61,868 bases of DNA from CAZUNB01 sp044227985. GTDB taxonomy: Bacteria > Patescibacteriota > Saccharimonadia > Saccharimonadales > JAGPDM01. Below, piece after piece: positions 16,043 through 25,354 of the stretch. The stretch's first letter is position 1, and every line of letters begins with the position of its first letter. Made by a program: the position numbers and the translations under genes. The stretch is taken from assembly GCA_044227985.1 (NCBI GenBank), contig JBGAVT010000004.1, forward strand, positions 1 to 61,868. Reading direction: 5' to 3'. A model generated the notes under the pieces. That model searched no databases and was not told the origin of the DNA. It saw nothing but the letters and a program-made list of their open reading frames with translations.

Positions 16043-17731
16043 ATGAAAAAGTTTTTTAGTTTTTTTGGTGTAGTAGCAGTTGTATTTTCTCTATTTGTAA
16101 TTACGCAACTACCGCAGTCAGCAGAGGCATCATCGATCTATCAAAATAGAGCACACGCGATGGTGGTTGATTATCCTAATAATCAAACTAAAATATTTTT
16201 GCTGAACACTACTACTGGAGAATTGACCCTTAAGAAGACAATCAATAACTTTATTGGTGATGCAATGAGAAACGACTCAAAAGAATATGCGACTGAAGGT
16301 GGTCACTATTCTTTAGCTGTATTAGGCAGGGACCAAACTGATAAAAAACTATATTTGAAAAGTCTCGATGCGGATCTTTACTATGCTGAAAATAACAGCG
16401 TCAAATTACCAGAAGAATTTCAGAATCTTTCGATAAAAGGAAATACAGGATCCTACTCATTTCTAGCAGAAAATCCAGCTGAGAGTAATCAGCAGTATTC
16501 ATTAAATGTATCTGTGTTTTTAAACAATCAAGGTCAACCAACAGCATCAACATATAAAACTAAATTAGTGGGTCAAAAAGTACCTTCGGGGCTTAGTGAG
16601 GCTAACCAGTATGTATATGACAACAACGGTAAGCGTATGAAGTTTCTGAAGTTTGATTATGGTAACTATACAGATAATCAAGAGGTAAGTGTTTCCTTAG
16701 AGAATAGTTCAATTGTTACCGGGCTTGAAAACAAAAGCTGTGTCGCCCAGTTCAGCAATCAAGGGCCTACATTCTGTAGTGTGTGGTCTTCGGGCTGGTT
16801 TGACTCAAGTTTTGGAAGTGATTTATACAATCTAAATAGTCAGGGTGATATGAACAGCTCTACTGCCTCAAGAGTTAGGTCTTATAGCAATAGCTCGTGG
16901 GCAGGGACAAAATATATAGCTGGTTTCGCTTCCGAAAGCTCCACATCCATGGATGCTATAGTCAAGGACAGCAATGCACAGAAACATGGCTTGTTTAGCC
17001 CAGAGGTGGGGCACGCTATTTCTACTAGTCAGACATACCCAAGTTCTGTGTCGCAAAATGGTTACGGTTACATGCCCTACTCTCCAAATTTACAGAATGA
17101 TGCATTTCTTGGAGTCGCGCAATATAAGTATGTTGAGGAGCTCCAAGCATTTGGTGGTCAGGTCTTTGTAGCTAAAGATAAGGCCAGCGGTCAGCACTAT
17201 CTGTACCCAAGTAAGCATGTCGGTCCAGCCTACAGATATAATTTACAGGCGCCGTTCACAACACTGGATGACATTGCTTACAGTAAACAGCAGGAAGCTT
17301 TGATTTTCGCAGGACGATTCTGGGGCTCCGACAAAACCTATATCAGTAAAATTAATCTTAATCATGAGAACAAAACTGCTACCTACACATCCCTCGGTGA
17401 AGTTAATGCGAATATAAATGCAGGTTTAGCACAGCGTGCTAACGGCGACATAGAAGTTTATAAGGATGGAAAAATTTATCGACTTGATTTGCCGAAAAAT
17501 GGCTCGCCGAGCTTGGTTAAGTTACATGATGTTCCAACTATCGCAAGTGATGGAAAGCAGGTAAAATCATGCTCGACATTCACCGCATATAATAACTGGT
17601 ACTATTGTTCGGTAAACAGTAACCGAACGTATGGCAATGCCGCAACCGATGATTACTACCGAATGTCACCGTTAAATAATTACCAACCTGATTACCTAGG
17701 AACCGATAAGTCTCTCTACGACGTATATTAA
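16043..17731 (+). CDS. Secreted protein of unknown function
   Basis: From ATG 16043 (GGAG 6 nt upstream) the 562-aa product has a clear signal peptide, MKKFFSFFGVVAVVFSLFVI followed by TQLPQSAEA and likely cleavage before SSIY. The mature part is Ser/Asn/Tyr-rich and beta-rich, with repeated strand-like units (for example KIFLLNTTTGELTLKK and AQRANGDIEVYKDGKIYRLD) that suggest a propeller or sandwich. There is no C-terminal anchor, so it is probably released or held by partners. I reject the 18-residue extension from 15989. It follows the NHL surface gene after 156 bp and may share its surface role. I recognise no family. Confidence 0.7.
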   Translation: MKKFFSFFGVVAVVFSLFVITQLPQSAEASSIYQNRAHAMVVDYPNNQTKIFLLNTTTGELTLKKTINNFIGDAMRNDSKEYATEGGHYSLAVLGRDQTDKKLYLKSLDADLYYAENNSVKLPEEFQNLSIKGNTGSYSFLAENPAESNQQYSLNVSVFLNNQGQPTASTYKTKLVGQKVPSGLSEANQYVYDNNGKRMKFLKFDYGNYTDNQEVSVSLENSSIVTGLENKSCVAQFSNQGPTFCSVWSSGWFDSSFGSDLYNLNSQGDMNSSTASRVRSYSNSSWAGTKYIAGFASESSTSMDAIVKDSNAQKHGLFSPEVGHAISTSQTYPSSVSQNGYGYMPYSPNLQNDAFLGVAQYKYVEELQAFGGQVFVAKDKASGQHYLYPSKHVGPAYRYNLQAPFTTLDDIAYSKQQEALIFAGRFWGSDKTYISKINLNHENKTATYTSLGEVNANINAGLAQRANGDIEVYKDGKIYRLDLPKNGSPSLVKLHDVPTIASDGKQVKSCSTFTAYNNWYYCSVNSNRTYGNAATDDYYRMSPLNNYQPDYLGTDKSLYDVY

Positions 17732-17798
17732 GTATCTTATTTGTCAGAAGTAAGCATGGTGCGTTATTATGTAGTCAAGAATAACGGAGTACCAAAAA

Positions 17799-18455
17799 AT
17801 GAATAGCAAAGATCTTAAAGCAGTAATTGCAGAGTTTATTGGTACGTTTGCGTTAGCGGCCGTGGTTGTCTTGACGCTGTCTAGTCAAGTATTTCCAGTA
17901 GCTACACCCTTGATGGCCGGAATTGTCCTCATGGTCATGGTCTACGCTCTTGGACCTATATCTGGTTCACACCTAAACCCTGCGATTACCGCCGGTCTAT
18001 TTGTAGCTAGAAAAATAGATCTAAAAAAAGCTGTACTCTATGTAATCGCTCAAATGCTTGGTGGAGTTGTTGCACTTGCGGTTGCAAACTACCTCCTTGT
18101 TAACCCGACTGTTGATCTTCCGTTAACGACACAGTGGCCGGTAATTATCAGCGAAATTCTTGGAACCGGTGTTCTTGCTTTTGCAGTTGGCTCTGTTGTG
18201 TTTGAAACAGTTCGTTCAGAGTTGTCGGGTGTAGTAATCGGTTTTGGACTGCTAGTTGGGCTGAGTATGGCGGCAGCTTCGAATGGAATACTTAATCCAG
18301 CCGTTGCATATGCAGCTAACAGTTTTTCGGTTGTTTATATCTTGAGTCCACTAATCGGTGGAATTGTCGGTGTTGCATTGGCACAATATCTTGCACCTGC
18401 CGCTATTTCTCAGAAAACCAAGCAAATAAAAAAGATTAAAAAGAACAATAAATAG
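17799..18455 (+). CDS. Aquaporin/MIP-family channel with altered second NPA box
   Basis: MIP channels conduct water or small neutral solutes across the inner membrane. The 218-aa protein has six hydrophobic segments, AEFIGTF near the N-terminus, SGSHLNPAIT (NPA at 60-62) and NGILNPAVAYA (NPA at 166-168). The residue after the second NPA, almost always the selectivity-filter Arg, is Val169. This change should widen the pore and remove the positive charge, so the substrate may not be water or glycerol. Length is slightly short for the family, and the C-terminus is a Lys-rich tail. The ribosome-binding site CGGAG precedes the ATG. It is monocistronic. Confidence 0.88.
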   Translation: MNSKDLKAVIAEFIGTFALAAVVVLTLSSQVFPVATPLMAGIVLMVMVYALGPISGSHLNPAITAGLFVARKIDLKKAVLYVIAQMLGGVVALAVANYLLVNPTVDLPLTTQWPVIISEILGTGVLAFAVGSVVFETVRSELSGVVIGFGLLVGLSMAAASNGILNPAVAYAANSFSVVYILSPLIGGIVGVALAQYLAPAAISQKTKQIKKIKKNNK

Positions 18456-18704
18456 TATTTTTAATTTTTTTTAGCGTAGCCTCTCGCGTACAATCGCTAA
18501 TCCTTTTATTATATTTTGCATAAAATACTTTATTGTGATACAATATCAAGATAATGATTAAAATAATAGCCTAGCTAACCAGAGGAGACACTCTCTCTGC
18601 GCTAACGAGCACAAAATACACTTGTTTAATTACAATACCTAACTATTTTATATAACGGAGACAAAATAAAATCGGAATAAATAGTTCGATAAAAAGAAGG
18701 AATC

Positions 18705-20486
18705 ATGAAAGAAACAACAAACCGACAAATTACTGCCGCAACAATGCGGTATTATCTTCGTGCTATACGGAAATACAAATATGCATTTTATATTTCTACC
18801 GGATTAATGGTGATAACGGTCTTAATCCAGGGAGTTTTACTGCCTTTCCTCTATAGCCAAGTTTTCGATAAAATATCGCAGCTTAACGCTAACCCAAGCT
18901 TGGCAGATGATTTATGGCAGTTATTAGTTTATATCGGGATTTCATTGTTTGCGCTATTTTCTTTCTGGCGAGTTATTACCTACACATATGTTACAAACCA
19001 GGGGAAAGCTATGCGAGATCTTGAACAATCAACTTTTTCAGACCTACAAAAGCGTTCTTACTCATTCTTTTCTGACCGTTTTGGTGGTGCACTAGTGACA
19101 CAAACTAATCGCTTCGTTAATGGCCTTGAGGCTGTCCAGGACGCATTCTTCTGGGACTTAGCTCCCATGGCGATACGAAGTATAAGTTTTATTATTATTC
19201 TACTATTCGTATTTCCTGTGATTGGATTCGCATTACTGATCTGGCTAATATTCTTCGTAAGCGCTGTTCTTGGTCTGAGCGCATACAAAAGTAAGTTCAC
19301 TCGAGCTGCAGCCATAGCCGATAGCTCTGTTACGGCCGAGCTAGCTGATGCAATCACCAATACGGCCAATATTAAGATTTTCGGCCGTCGTAAGTTCGAG
19401 CAGAATCGTTATAACTCAGTAAGTTATGATAGATATAAAAAACGCGTAAAAAGCTGGGTGTGGAGCGAGCATATCATCGCGGTGCAGAGTATCTTGATGA
19501 TTTCACTAGAATTTTTTGTAATATATTGGTCAATTAAATCAGCGATTGATGGCACAGTTAGTATTGGTATATTACTGCTCACTACCTATTATTTATTCCG
19601 ACTTTTTAGTGATTTTTGGGAGCTTGGAAGTATCACCAGGCGCTTGGAGAAATCAATCGGTGATGGTGTTGAGATGACAAAGATACTACAAACCCCGCCA
19701 GATCTAGAGGACAAAATAGAAGCAATATCACCAAATTTCACAAGAGGTAAGATTGAATTTAAAGACGTCTCATTTCAGTATGATGAAGGTAACGTAAATT
19801 TATTTTCTAACCTAAATATTACTATCGCACCCGGTGAAAAGGTTGGGCTTGTAGGTCCTAGTGGCGGTGGAAAAACAACTATTACTAAATTGCTACTGCG
19901 ATTCATGGATCTTAGTTCTGGCAAGATTATGATTGATAATCAAGATATCTCCGAACTTATCCAGGATGAGCTACGCAGGAATATTGCTTTTGTAGCTCAG
20001 GAGCCAATTTTGTTTCATCGTAGTGTTCGTGAAAATATTGCTTATGGAAATCCTGGTGCAAGTGATGGTGATATCGAGCGAGTAGCAAAACTTGCTCACG
20101 CTGCTGAGTTTATCGACAAACTACCTGATGGTTACGATACGCTCGTCGGTGAACGGGGAATGAAGTTAAGTGGTGGTCAGAAACAGCGAGTAGCAATAGC
20201 TCGTGCCATGTTGGTTGAGGCTCCAATCTTGCTTTTGGATGAAGCGACTTCGGCGCTTGATAGTGAGAGTGAGTCCTTGATTGCTGATGCGCTCGATACT
20301 TTGATGCAGAAGCGAACCACTATTGTTATTGCCCATCGTCTGAGTACAATTCGTAAACTCGATAGAATTATCGTTATGAATAACGGTGAGATTGTCGAAC
20401 AAGGTAGTCACGATAATCTCATTATCGGAAAAGGTCTCTATGCCAAGCTGTGGAGTCATCAGTCAGGAGATTTCTTGGATGAGTGA
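18705..20486 (+). CDS. ABC exporter half-transporter, first subunit
   Basis: The 593-aa protein fuses a six-helix transmembrane domain (about 1-320) to a nucleotide-binding domain with Walker A GPSGGGKTT (about 384-392), Q-loop AQEPILFH, signature LSGGQKQR (about 487), Walker B ILLLDEATSALD and H-loop IAHRLS. All ATPase motifs are intact. It overlaps the next ABC gene by 8 nt, so the two probably form a heterodimer of the lipid/drug/peptide exporter type. AAGGA lies 5 nt before the ATG. The 249-bp upstream region holds AT-rich promoter-like sequence, including GATACAAT near 18536. The substrate cannot be told. Confidence 0.93.
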   Translation: MKETTNRQITAATMRYYLRAIRKYKYAFYISTGLMVITVLIQGVLLPFLYSQVFDKISQLNANPSLADDLWQLLVYIGISLFALFSFWRVITYTYVTNQGKAMRDLEQSTFSDLQKRSYSFFSDRFGGALVTQTNRFVNGLEAVQDAFFWDLAPMAIRSISFIIILLFVFPVIGFALLIWLIFFVSAVLGLSAYKSKFTRAAAIADSSVTAELADAITNTANIKIFGRRKFEQNRYNSVSYDRYKKRVKSWVWSEHIIAVQSILMISLEFFVIYWSIKSAIDGTVSIGILLLTTYYLFRLFSDFWELGSITRRLEKSIGDGVEMTKILQTPPDLEDKIEAISPNFTRGKIEFKDVSFQYDEGNVNLFSNLNITIAPGEKVGLVGPSGGGKTTITKLLLRFMDLSSGKIMIDNQDISELIQDELRRNIAFVAQEPILFHRSVRENIAYGNPGASDGDIERVAKLAHAAEFIDKLPDGYDTLVGERGMKLSGGQKQRVAIARAMLVEAPILLLDEATSALDSESESLIADALDTLMQKRTTIVIAHRLSTIRKLDRIIVMNNGEIVEQGSHDNLIIGKGLYAKLWSHQSGDFLDE

Positions 20487-22269
20487 GCGAGAGACAACAA
20501 AAGCGGGTAAAGACACATTCCGTAAGACAATGGGTTTTTATCTGGATATAGCCAAACTATATAAGGGGCTGTTTTCGTCACAGTTTGTTGTCATTTTTTT
20601 GGCTGTCTTGGCTGGTGGTGCGGCGTTCAGATACTATTTAGCACAGTTGTTTCAAGCACTAGCCGATTTTACACCCGGACAAGATTCTTCTGCTCTCTAC
20701 AAACTAGCTTTGTTTGTCGTGAGTCTTACTGTTTTTGAGATGATAATGTGGCGGATTAATGATTTTACATTTATCTTTCGATCTCGTGAGAGTCTAAAAG
20801 AACTAGAGCGCAGGACTTTTGATCGTTTGATTGGTCATAGTTACGAATTTTTTAGTAACAGTTTTTCGGGATCAATTGTTACACAGTTCAATCGATTTTT
20901 ACGAAGCTACCAAGAGCTCGAGAAAGTTATTTTGTTTGAAACATATACACTAGTTATTAATATTCTAAGCTCGATTATTGTTCTATTATTTATAGCACCA
21001 GAATTAGCGTATTATCTTATTGTTTGGGTCATAATTTTCTTAACGAGTGTTATCTATTTAACACGTAAAAAATCTAAATATACACGGATTGAAGCCGAAG
21101 CAGATTCTAACGTTACCGGACGTGTGGCAGATGTTTTAGCTAATATCATGACCGTGAAAACTTTTGGGCGTAGTGATTTCGAGAAAAATGAATTCAAGAA
21201 AATCAGTCAAGAACGATCAGATAAACGTCGCAAAGCCTGGATTTTTGGTGCACATATTCGAAGCTTTCGTTGGGTAATGGTAGTTTTGTTTGTGGCATCG
21301 TATGTTTTTATGTCAGTTTATTTGATTGTTAACGGTTTGGTTGGTGTTGGAGTAGTCTTGGCTGCACAGCTATATATGATTTCTATCTATCAGAATTTAT
21401 TCAATTTTAACCAAACTGTAGAGAGAGCTGAGATATTAGTATCTGAAGCCGCAGAGATGACGGAAATTCTTGCTCAAGACTATGGTGTTTCAGATATAGA
21501 CAGCCCAGAGGAGATCATATTTTCAGAAGGAAGCATTTTGTTTAATGATGTTACTTTTTCATATGATGATACGGATGAAGCAGTTTTTTCAAAGTTCAAT
21601 TTAGATATAAAAGCTGGTGAAAAAGTGGGTTTGGTTGGACCTAGTGGTGGTGGTAAAACAACATTAACGCGACTTCTCCTTCGTTTTGCAGACATTAGAA
21701 GTGGAGTAATCTCTATCGATGGACAGGATATCTCCAAAGTTTCTCAAGAACAATTGCGTAGTCAGATAGCCTACGTCTCTCAAGAACCGATTTTATTTCA
21801 CAGAACACTAGAAGATAATATTCGTTATGGTAATCCCTCGGCCAGTGATGATGAGATGAAACGCGCTGCAAAACTGGCTCATGCTGCCGAGTTTATTGAT
21901 AATCTTCCGGAAGGTTACAAAACGTTAGTGGGCGAGCGGGGGATTAAGCTTTCCGGTGGACAGAAGCAACGAGTGGCAATAGCGAGAGCAATGCTTGTTG
22001 AGGCGCCAGTTTTGTTATTGGATGAAGCGACTTCGGCGCTTGATAGTAAAAGTGAAAAGCTAATTATCGAGGCACTTGATAACCTTATGCGTGAGCGGAC
22101 TACTATCGTGATTGCACATCGTTTGAGTACGATCCGTAAACTTGATCGCATTGTTGTTGTTGATGGAGGTAAGATTGTCGAGCAAGGGACGCATGATGAG
22201 TTAATTGATGAGAATGGTTTGTACCAAGAGCTTTGGAAACACCAATCTGGTGATTTCCTCGAAGACTAG
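20479..22269 (+). CDS. ABC exporter half-transporter, second subunit
   Basis: ATG 20479 overlaps the stop of the preceding ABC gene (ATGAGTGA), giving 596 aa and translational coupling; the longer frame from 20386 would start inside the upstream gene. The layout matches its partner: a transmembrane domain, then GPSGGGKTT (about 388), SQEPILFH, LSGGQKQR (about 492), VLLLDEATSALD and IAHRLS. The two NBDs are nearly identical over long stretches, as expected for a duplicated pair. Unlike many heterodimeric exporters, neither site looks degenerate. Confidence 0.93.
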   Translation: MSERETTKAGKDTFRKTMGFYLDIAKLYKGLFSSQFVVIFLAVLAGGAAFRYYLAQLFQALADFTPGQDSSALYKLALFVVSLTVFEMIMWRINDFTFIFRSRESLKELERRTFDRLIGHSYEFFSNSFSGSIVTQFNRFLRSYQELEKVILFETYTLVINILSSIIVLLFIAPELAYYLIVWVIIFLTSVIYLTRKKSKYTRIEAEADSNVTGRVADVLANIMTVKTFGRSDFEKNEFKKISQERSDKRRKAWIFGAHIRSFRWVMVVLFVASYVFMSVYLIVNGLVGVGVVLAAQLYMISIYQNLFNFNQTVERAEILVSEAAEMTEILAQDYGVSDIDSPEEIIFSEGSILFNDVTFSYDDTDEAVFSKFNLDIKAGEKVGLVGPSGGGKTTLTRLLLRFADIRSGVISIDGQDISKVSQEQLRSQIAYVSQEPILFHRTLEDNIRYGNPSASDDEMKRAAKLAHAAEFIDNLPEGYKTLVGERGIKLSGGQKQRVAIARAMLVEAPVLLLDEATSALDSKSEKLIIEALDNLMRERTTIVIAHRLSTIRKLDRIVVVDGGKIVEQGTHDELIDENGLYQELWKHQSGDFLED

Positions 22270-22339
22270 TTTTTTAACTGTTGTTTTGGATTAAAATACA
22301 GCTCCAGTTGATTGTTCTTTTATGCTATCGTAATCATAT

Positions 22340-23104
22340 ATGAATGACTTGCAAAATGTACATAAATATCAGCGTGGTGGAGTGTTGATCTGCGCTAACC
22401 CCAGCCAGTCAAAGATCGGGCTGGGCGCTTCATTACTTGCGGCACGTGCTAGCTTCCGAGTTGGTGCAGGAATTGTGATGTTAGCACTTGAGAACGACTC
22501 GTTAATCCCGGCACAAGTTTCATTTCCGGAAGTCGTTGTTCTCAAGCTAGATGACATAGGAGACTTTCTTAGTAAAACTAGTTCTATTGTCTGCGGACCT
22601 GGCTGGCTGGTTGAAGGTCAGACTGAGCAGTCTACGAAGCTACTTCGAAAATTACTTAATTTAAAAAAACCAATCGTAATTGACGCTGGTGCGATTGATG
22701 TTGTTGCAGCTAACGATGATTTATGGAATGAGCTACACGAAAAATGCATTCTGACGCCACATGAAGGTGAGGTAAGTAGATTGCTAAAAATCCGTAAAAA
22801 GACATCTCTCTTGGAGCTAGCAAAAACTACCAAAGTAACTATTATTGAAAAAGGAAGCCGCACAGTGGTTTTGCAGAACGATTTATCATGGACACTTGAT
22901 AAGCCAAACAGAAAGTTAGCTGTTGCTGGCAGTGGCGATGTCCTTGCTGGAGCAGTTGCTGGGCTCTGGGCCCAAAGGCCAGAAGATTCCGCTTTCAGTA
23001 TTGCTAAGCTTGCCGTTCAGCTTCACTCAAAGGCTGGCAAAAAGATTCATAACGGTGCAATTGCCCATGAACTTGCTGATGAATTATCTAATATAGAAAC
23101 TTAA
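22340..23104 (+). CDS. nnrD: ADP/ATP-dependent NAD(P)H-hydrate dehydratase
   Basis: This repair enzyme dehydrates damaged NAD(P)HX back to NAD(P)H. The 254-aa protein has the ribokinase-like fold motifs of the YjeF C-terminal domain: GGVLICANPSQSKIGLGASLLA, a VCGPGW loop, IVIDAGAID, CILTPHEGEVSRLL (TPH.GE), TIIEKGSRTVV (KG..T) and AVAGSGDVLAGAVAGLWAQ (G.GDVLAG). The N-terminal epimerase (NnrE) half found in fused proteins is absent. The protein is slightly short (usual 270-290 aa). A TATGCT hexamer lies 13 nt before the ATG. It is downstream of the ABC genes but has its own promoter. Confidence 0.9.
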   Translation: MNDLQNVHKYQRGGVLICANPSQSKIGLGASLLAARASFRVGAGIVMLALENDSLIPAQVSFPEVVVLKLDDIGDFLSKTSSIVCGPGWLVEGQTEQSTKLLRKLLNLKKPIVIDAGAIDVVAANDDLWNELHEKCILTPHEGEVSRLLKIRKKTSLLELAKTTKVTIIEKGSRTVVLQNDLSWTLDKPNRKLAVAGSGDVLAGAVAGLWAQRPEDSAFSIAKLAVQLHSKAGKKIHNGAIAHELADELSNIET

Positions 23105-23131
23105 ATAAACTAGAGAACAAACTGCTTATGA

Positions 23132-23137
23132 TATACT
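23132..23137 (+). promoter_or_regulatory. -10 element, very short leader
   Basis: TATACT, 11 nt before ATG 23149, implying a leader of only a few bases. Confidence 0.5.
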
Positions 23138-23148
23138 AAACTTTAACG

Positions 23149-24405
23149 ATGGATGATCAAAATCAACAGAGTGGTGGGGAGCTTAACAATGATGGTTCAG
23201 TGCCTGTCCAGGTTAATGTTGGTCCACCAGCTAATTTGCAGCCAGTTCCGTCTACGCCGCAACAGTTCACAGCAATAGACAGCGTTAATAATCAATTCAA
23301 TCAAACTATATCTCAGACAGCTCGGCCGGTACAAACAGCCTACGAGACTAACCGACCTCAAATACAACCACAACAAGATTCGGTTCAGCCACAGCCAAAT
23401 ATACCCAATAGCATGACACAAAACGTATTCATTCCGGAGGGGCTTGATAATCTGACCGTGAATAACACTGTTTTGCAGCAACAACGCAAGAGTTGGTTCG
23501 ATAAGTTACTCGAAAAGAAGTGGTTTGTAATTGTTGCAGGACTTGGAATCTTTGCTGTGGTTGGTCTGAGTGGTTATCTGTACTCGACTTATTTTAAGGA
23601 CAAGAAACCCCAAGTGTTACAATCGGCCAGTCATTCATCCTCGAGTATAAATGACGTAACTGATTTGATGATATATGGGCATCTAAGCGATAGCGTCATT
23701 TATACCGGCGGCGGAGAGGAGCTAATCGAGCCAAGTGCTAGTATAAACGAAGATATTACGTCTGCGCTCCAGCGTGCTGGTAAGAATTATCAAGAGTTTC
23801 ATAAACTTGCTAAGCCGTATGCCGCTGTTCACAATGATGAGTTTGGTAAAAATATCGCTGCGTTTGACGCCACACAGAGCCAGTGTATTGGTAAGCTCAC
23901 GGTTGCACAGGCTGATCTTGCTTTATTAGGTGATGTAACTAGGCCACACTCAAAAACAATGACAAAAATTTATAATGATCGTAAAAATGCCGATTATGAG
24001 GTTGCTTCAAATATTGTAGCTGGAAAACAATACATTAGTGAATTAACAAAGTTCAAAGATGATTTAAGCAAACTGTCACTAAAAGACACTGACCTCGTGG
24101 AACTGCGTCAATTCTATGTAGATAGATTTACTGCAGATATAGCGTCGATACAAGCTGCTATAGATGGTGCCGACTCTAACGGTACGAATTATAGTACAGC
24201 TAACTCAAAGCTAGGAGACGTACTGTTCGATTCTGGTTCGTATTTCAAACAGAGTGATGTCGAAAAGACGAAGTCTTTCTACAACAATATAAATAAAATT
24301 TGCTATGATAGCCCAGCTCAAAAAGCAGTTTTTGATGAATATAAAAAATTTGATTTTGATAGTGCAGAAAAGTCAATTTTTGATAAGTTAAAGATCTTTA
24401 ATTAG
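23149..24405 (+). CDS. Membrane-anchored protein of unknown function with a Gln/Pro-rich N-terminus
   Basis: The 418-aa protein has a disordered N-terminus rich in Gln, Pro and Asn (residues about 1-110) and one transmembrane segment (about 124-145: WFVIVAGLGIFAVVGLSGYL). A helical C-terminal part follows, presumably outside the membrane (about 165-418). There is no cleavable signal peptide, so it is a type II-like anchored protein. The next gene (24408) starts 2 nt after its stop, suggesting co-translation with the M48-like protein. I recognise no family. A structural or envelope role is inferred from topology only. Confidence 0.65.
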   Translation: MDDQNQQSGGELNNDGSVPVQVNVGPPANLQPVPSTPQQFTAIDSVNNQFNQTISQTARPVQTAYETNRPQIQPQQDSVQPQPNIPNSMTQNVFIPEGLDNLTVNNTVLQQQRKSWFDKLLEKKWFVIVAGLGIFAVVGLSGYLYSTYFKDKKPQVLQSASHSSSSINDVTDLMIYGHLSDSVIYTGGGEELIEPSASINEDITSALQRAGKNYQEFHKLAKPYAAVHNDEFGKNIAAFDATQSQCIGKLTVAQADLALLGDVTRPHSKTMTKIYNDRKNADYEVASNIVAGKQYISELTKFKDDLSKLSLKDTDLVELRQFYVDRFTADIASIQAAIDGADSNGTNYSTANSKLGDVLFDSGSYFKQSDVEKTKSFYNNINKICYDSPAQKAVFDEYKKFDFDSAEKSIFDKLKIFN

Positions 24406-24407
24406 TC

Positions 24408-25256
24408 ATGCAGCCACAAGTCCAAGTGGGTGAGCAGCAAAATCTTCAGCAGTATTTTTCGCAGTCAATTACCATTGCTAAGAAGTCAGTAGACACTACT
24501 GTTCTACTTATGACCATCTTCGCGCTTGGGCTATTCATGCTCACGGTGATACTGCTAACTGACATTCGTGCCTTGGCAGTATTTGTTGGATTGATTATTT
24601 TTGGCTTTATTAAAATTAAAATGCAGCAGCGTCGAGTCGTAGCTAATGGTATTTCAATTATGGCAACGAGACACTATAATGTTCAAAGTCTATTACAGGA
24701 AATCTCGAAAAATTTACAGTCACCCCCGATAGAGTTGTACGTTACCGACGATATGGACACAAGGCGCATAGAAACCCTGGGCAGTGGAAAAAGATTTTTA
24801 ATACTACTTGATGATAGCTTGTTGTCAGATATGAATGACGCTGAACTGCGAATCCTACTTACTCGTGAGGTAGCTATGATAGTTTTTGGATCTGCGCCAT
24901 TACTTTCGTTCGTTCGCCGTTTCTCGGAGGCATTTTCGTTTTTCGGAATCGGAAGTTTTATTGAATCCATGTTTGGCTTTTGGTCGCGTCGAGCTATCAC
25001 GTCGGCTGATCGCTTAGCGGTACTGTACACCCGGGACCCAGTTGGTGTCATGAAAGCTTTGATAAAACTTGATATTGGTGCAACCATAGCCGAGACAGTT
25101 TCTGTCAGTGCAGTCCTACAGCAGAAACAACTACAGTCTGGATTTTCTCGGTGGCTAGTACAGCTAAGCTCTGAGCAGCCGCTGTTAACAGAGAGATTGC
25201 ACGCAGCGTTACTGTTCGCCAATGAGGCGCAGGTGCCGTTTCGTCTCGATCAATAG
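24408..25256 (+). CDS. M48-peptidase-like membrane protein with a lost zinc site (pseudoprotease)
   Basis: The 282-aa protein has two hydrophobic segments near the N-terminus (about 28-70), then sequence that follows the HtpX/M48 pattern: LLDDSLLSDMNDAELRILL, a counterpart of the active-site helix, SRRAITSADRLAVLYTRDP where M48 enzymes have EyeAD.lA, and a C-terminal LSSEQPLLTERLHAALLFA resembling their HP...RI segment. The HEXXH motif reads REVAM (residues 153-157), so both zinc-binding His are missing although Glu154 remains, and the third ligand Glu is replaced by Thr. It is therefore unlikely to be a protease; a regulatory or scaffold role is inferred. It is coupled to the gene upstream. 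Confidence 0.6.
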   Translation: MQPQVQVGEQQNLQQYFSQSITIAKKSVDTTVLLMTIFALGLFMLTVILLTDIRALAVFVGLIIFGFIKIKMQQRRVVANGISIMATRHYNVQSLLQEISKNLQSPPIELYVTDDMDTRRIETLGSGKRFLILLDDSLLSDMNDAELRILLTREVAMIVFGSAPLLSFVRRFSEAFSFFGIGSFIESMFGFWSRRAITSADRLAVLYTRDPVGVMKALIKLDIGATIAETVSVSAVLQQKQLQSGFSRWLVQLSSEQPLLTERLHAALLFANEAQVPFRLDQ

Positions 25257-25354
25257 TAAAAACTTCAAACATTGTAATATCATATTATTGTGCGACGTTG
25301 GCTAATTTAGTTAGTTTAGATGTAAACCCATAAGAAACAGAAGTCACTCATAGA

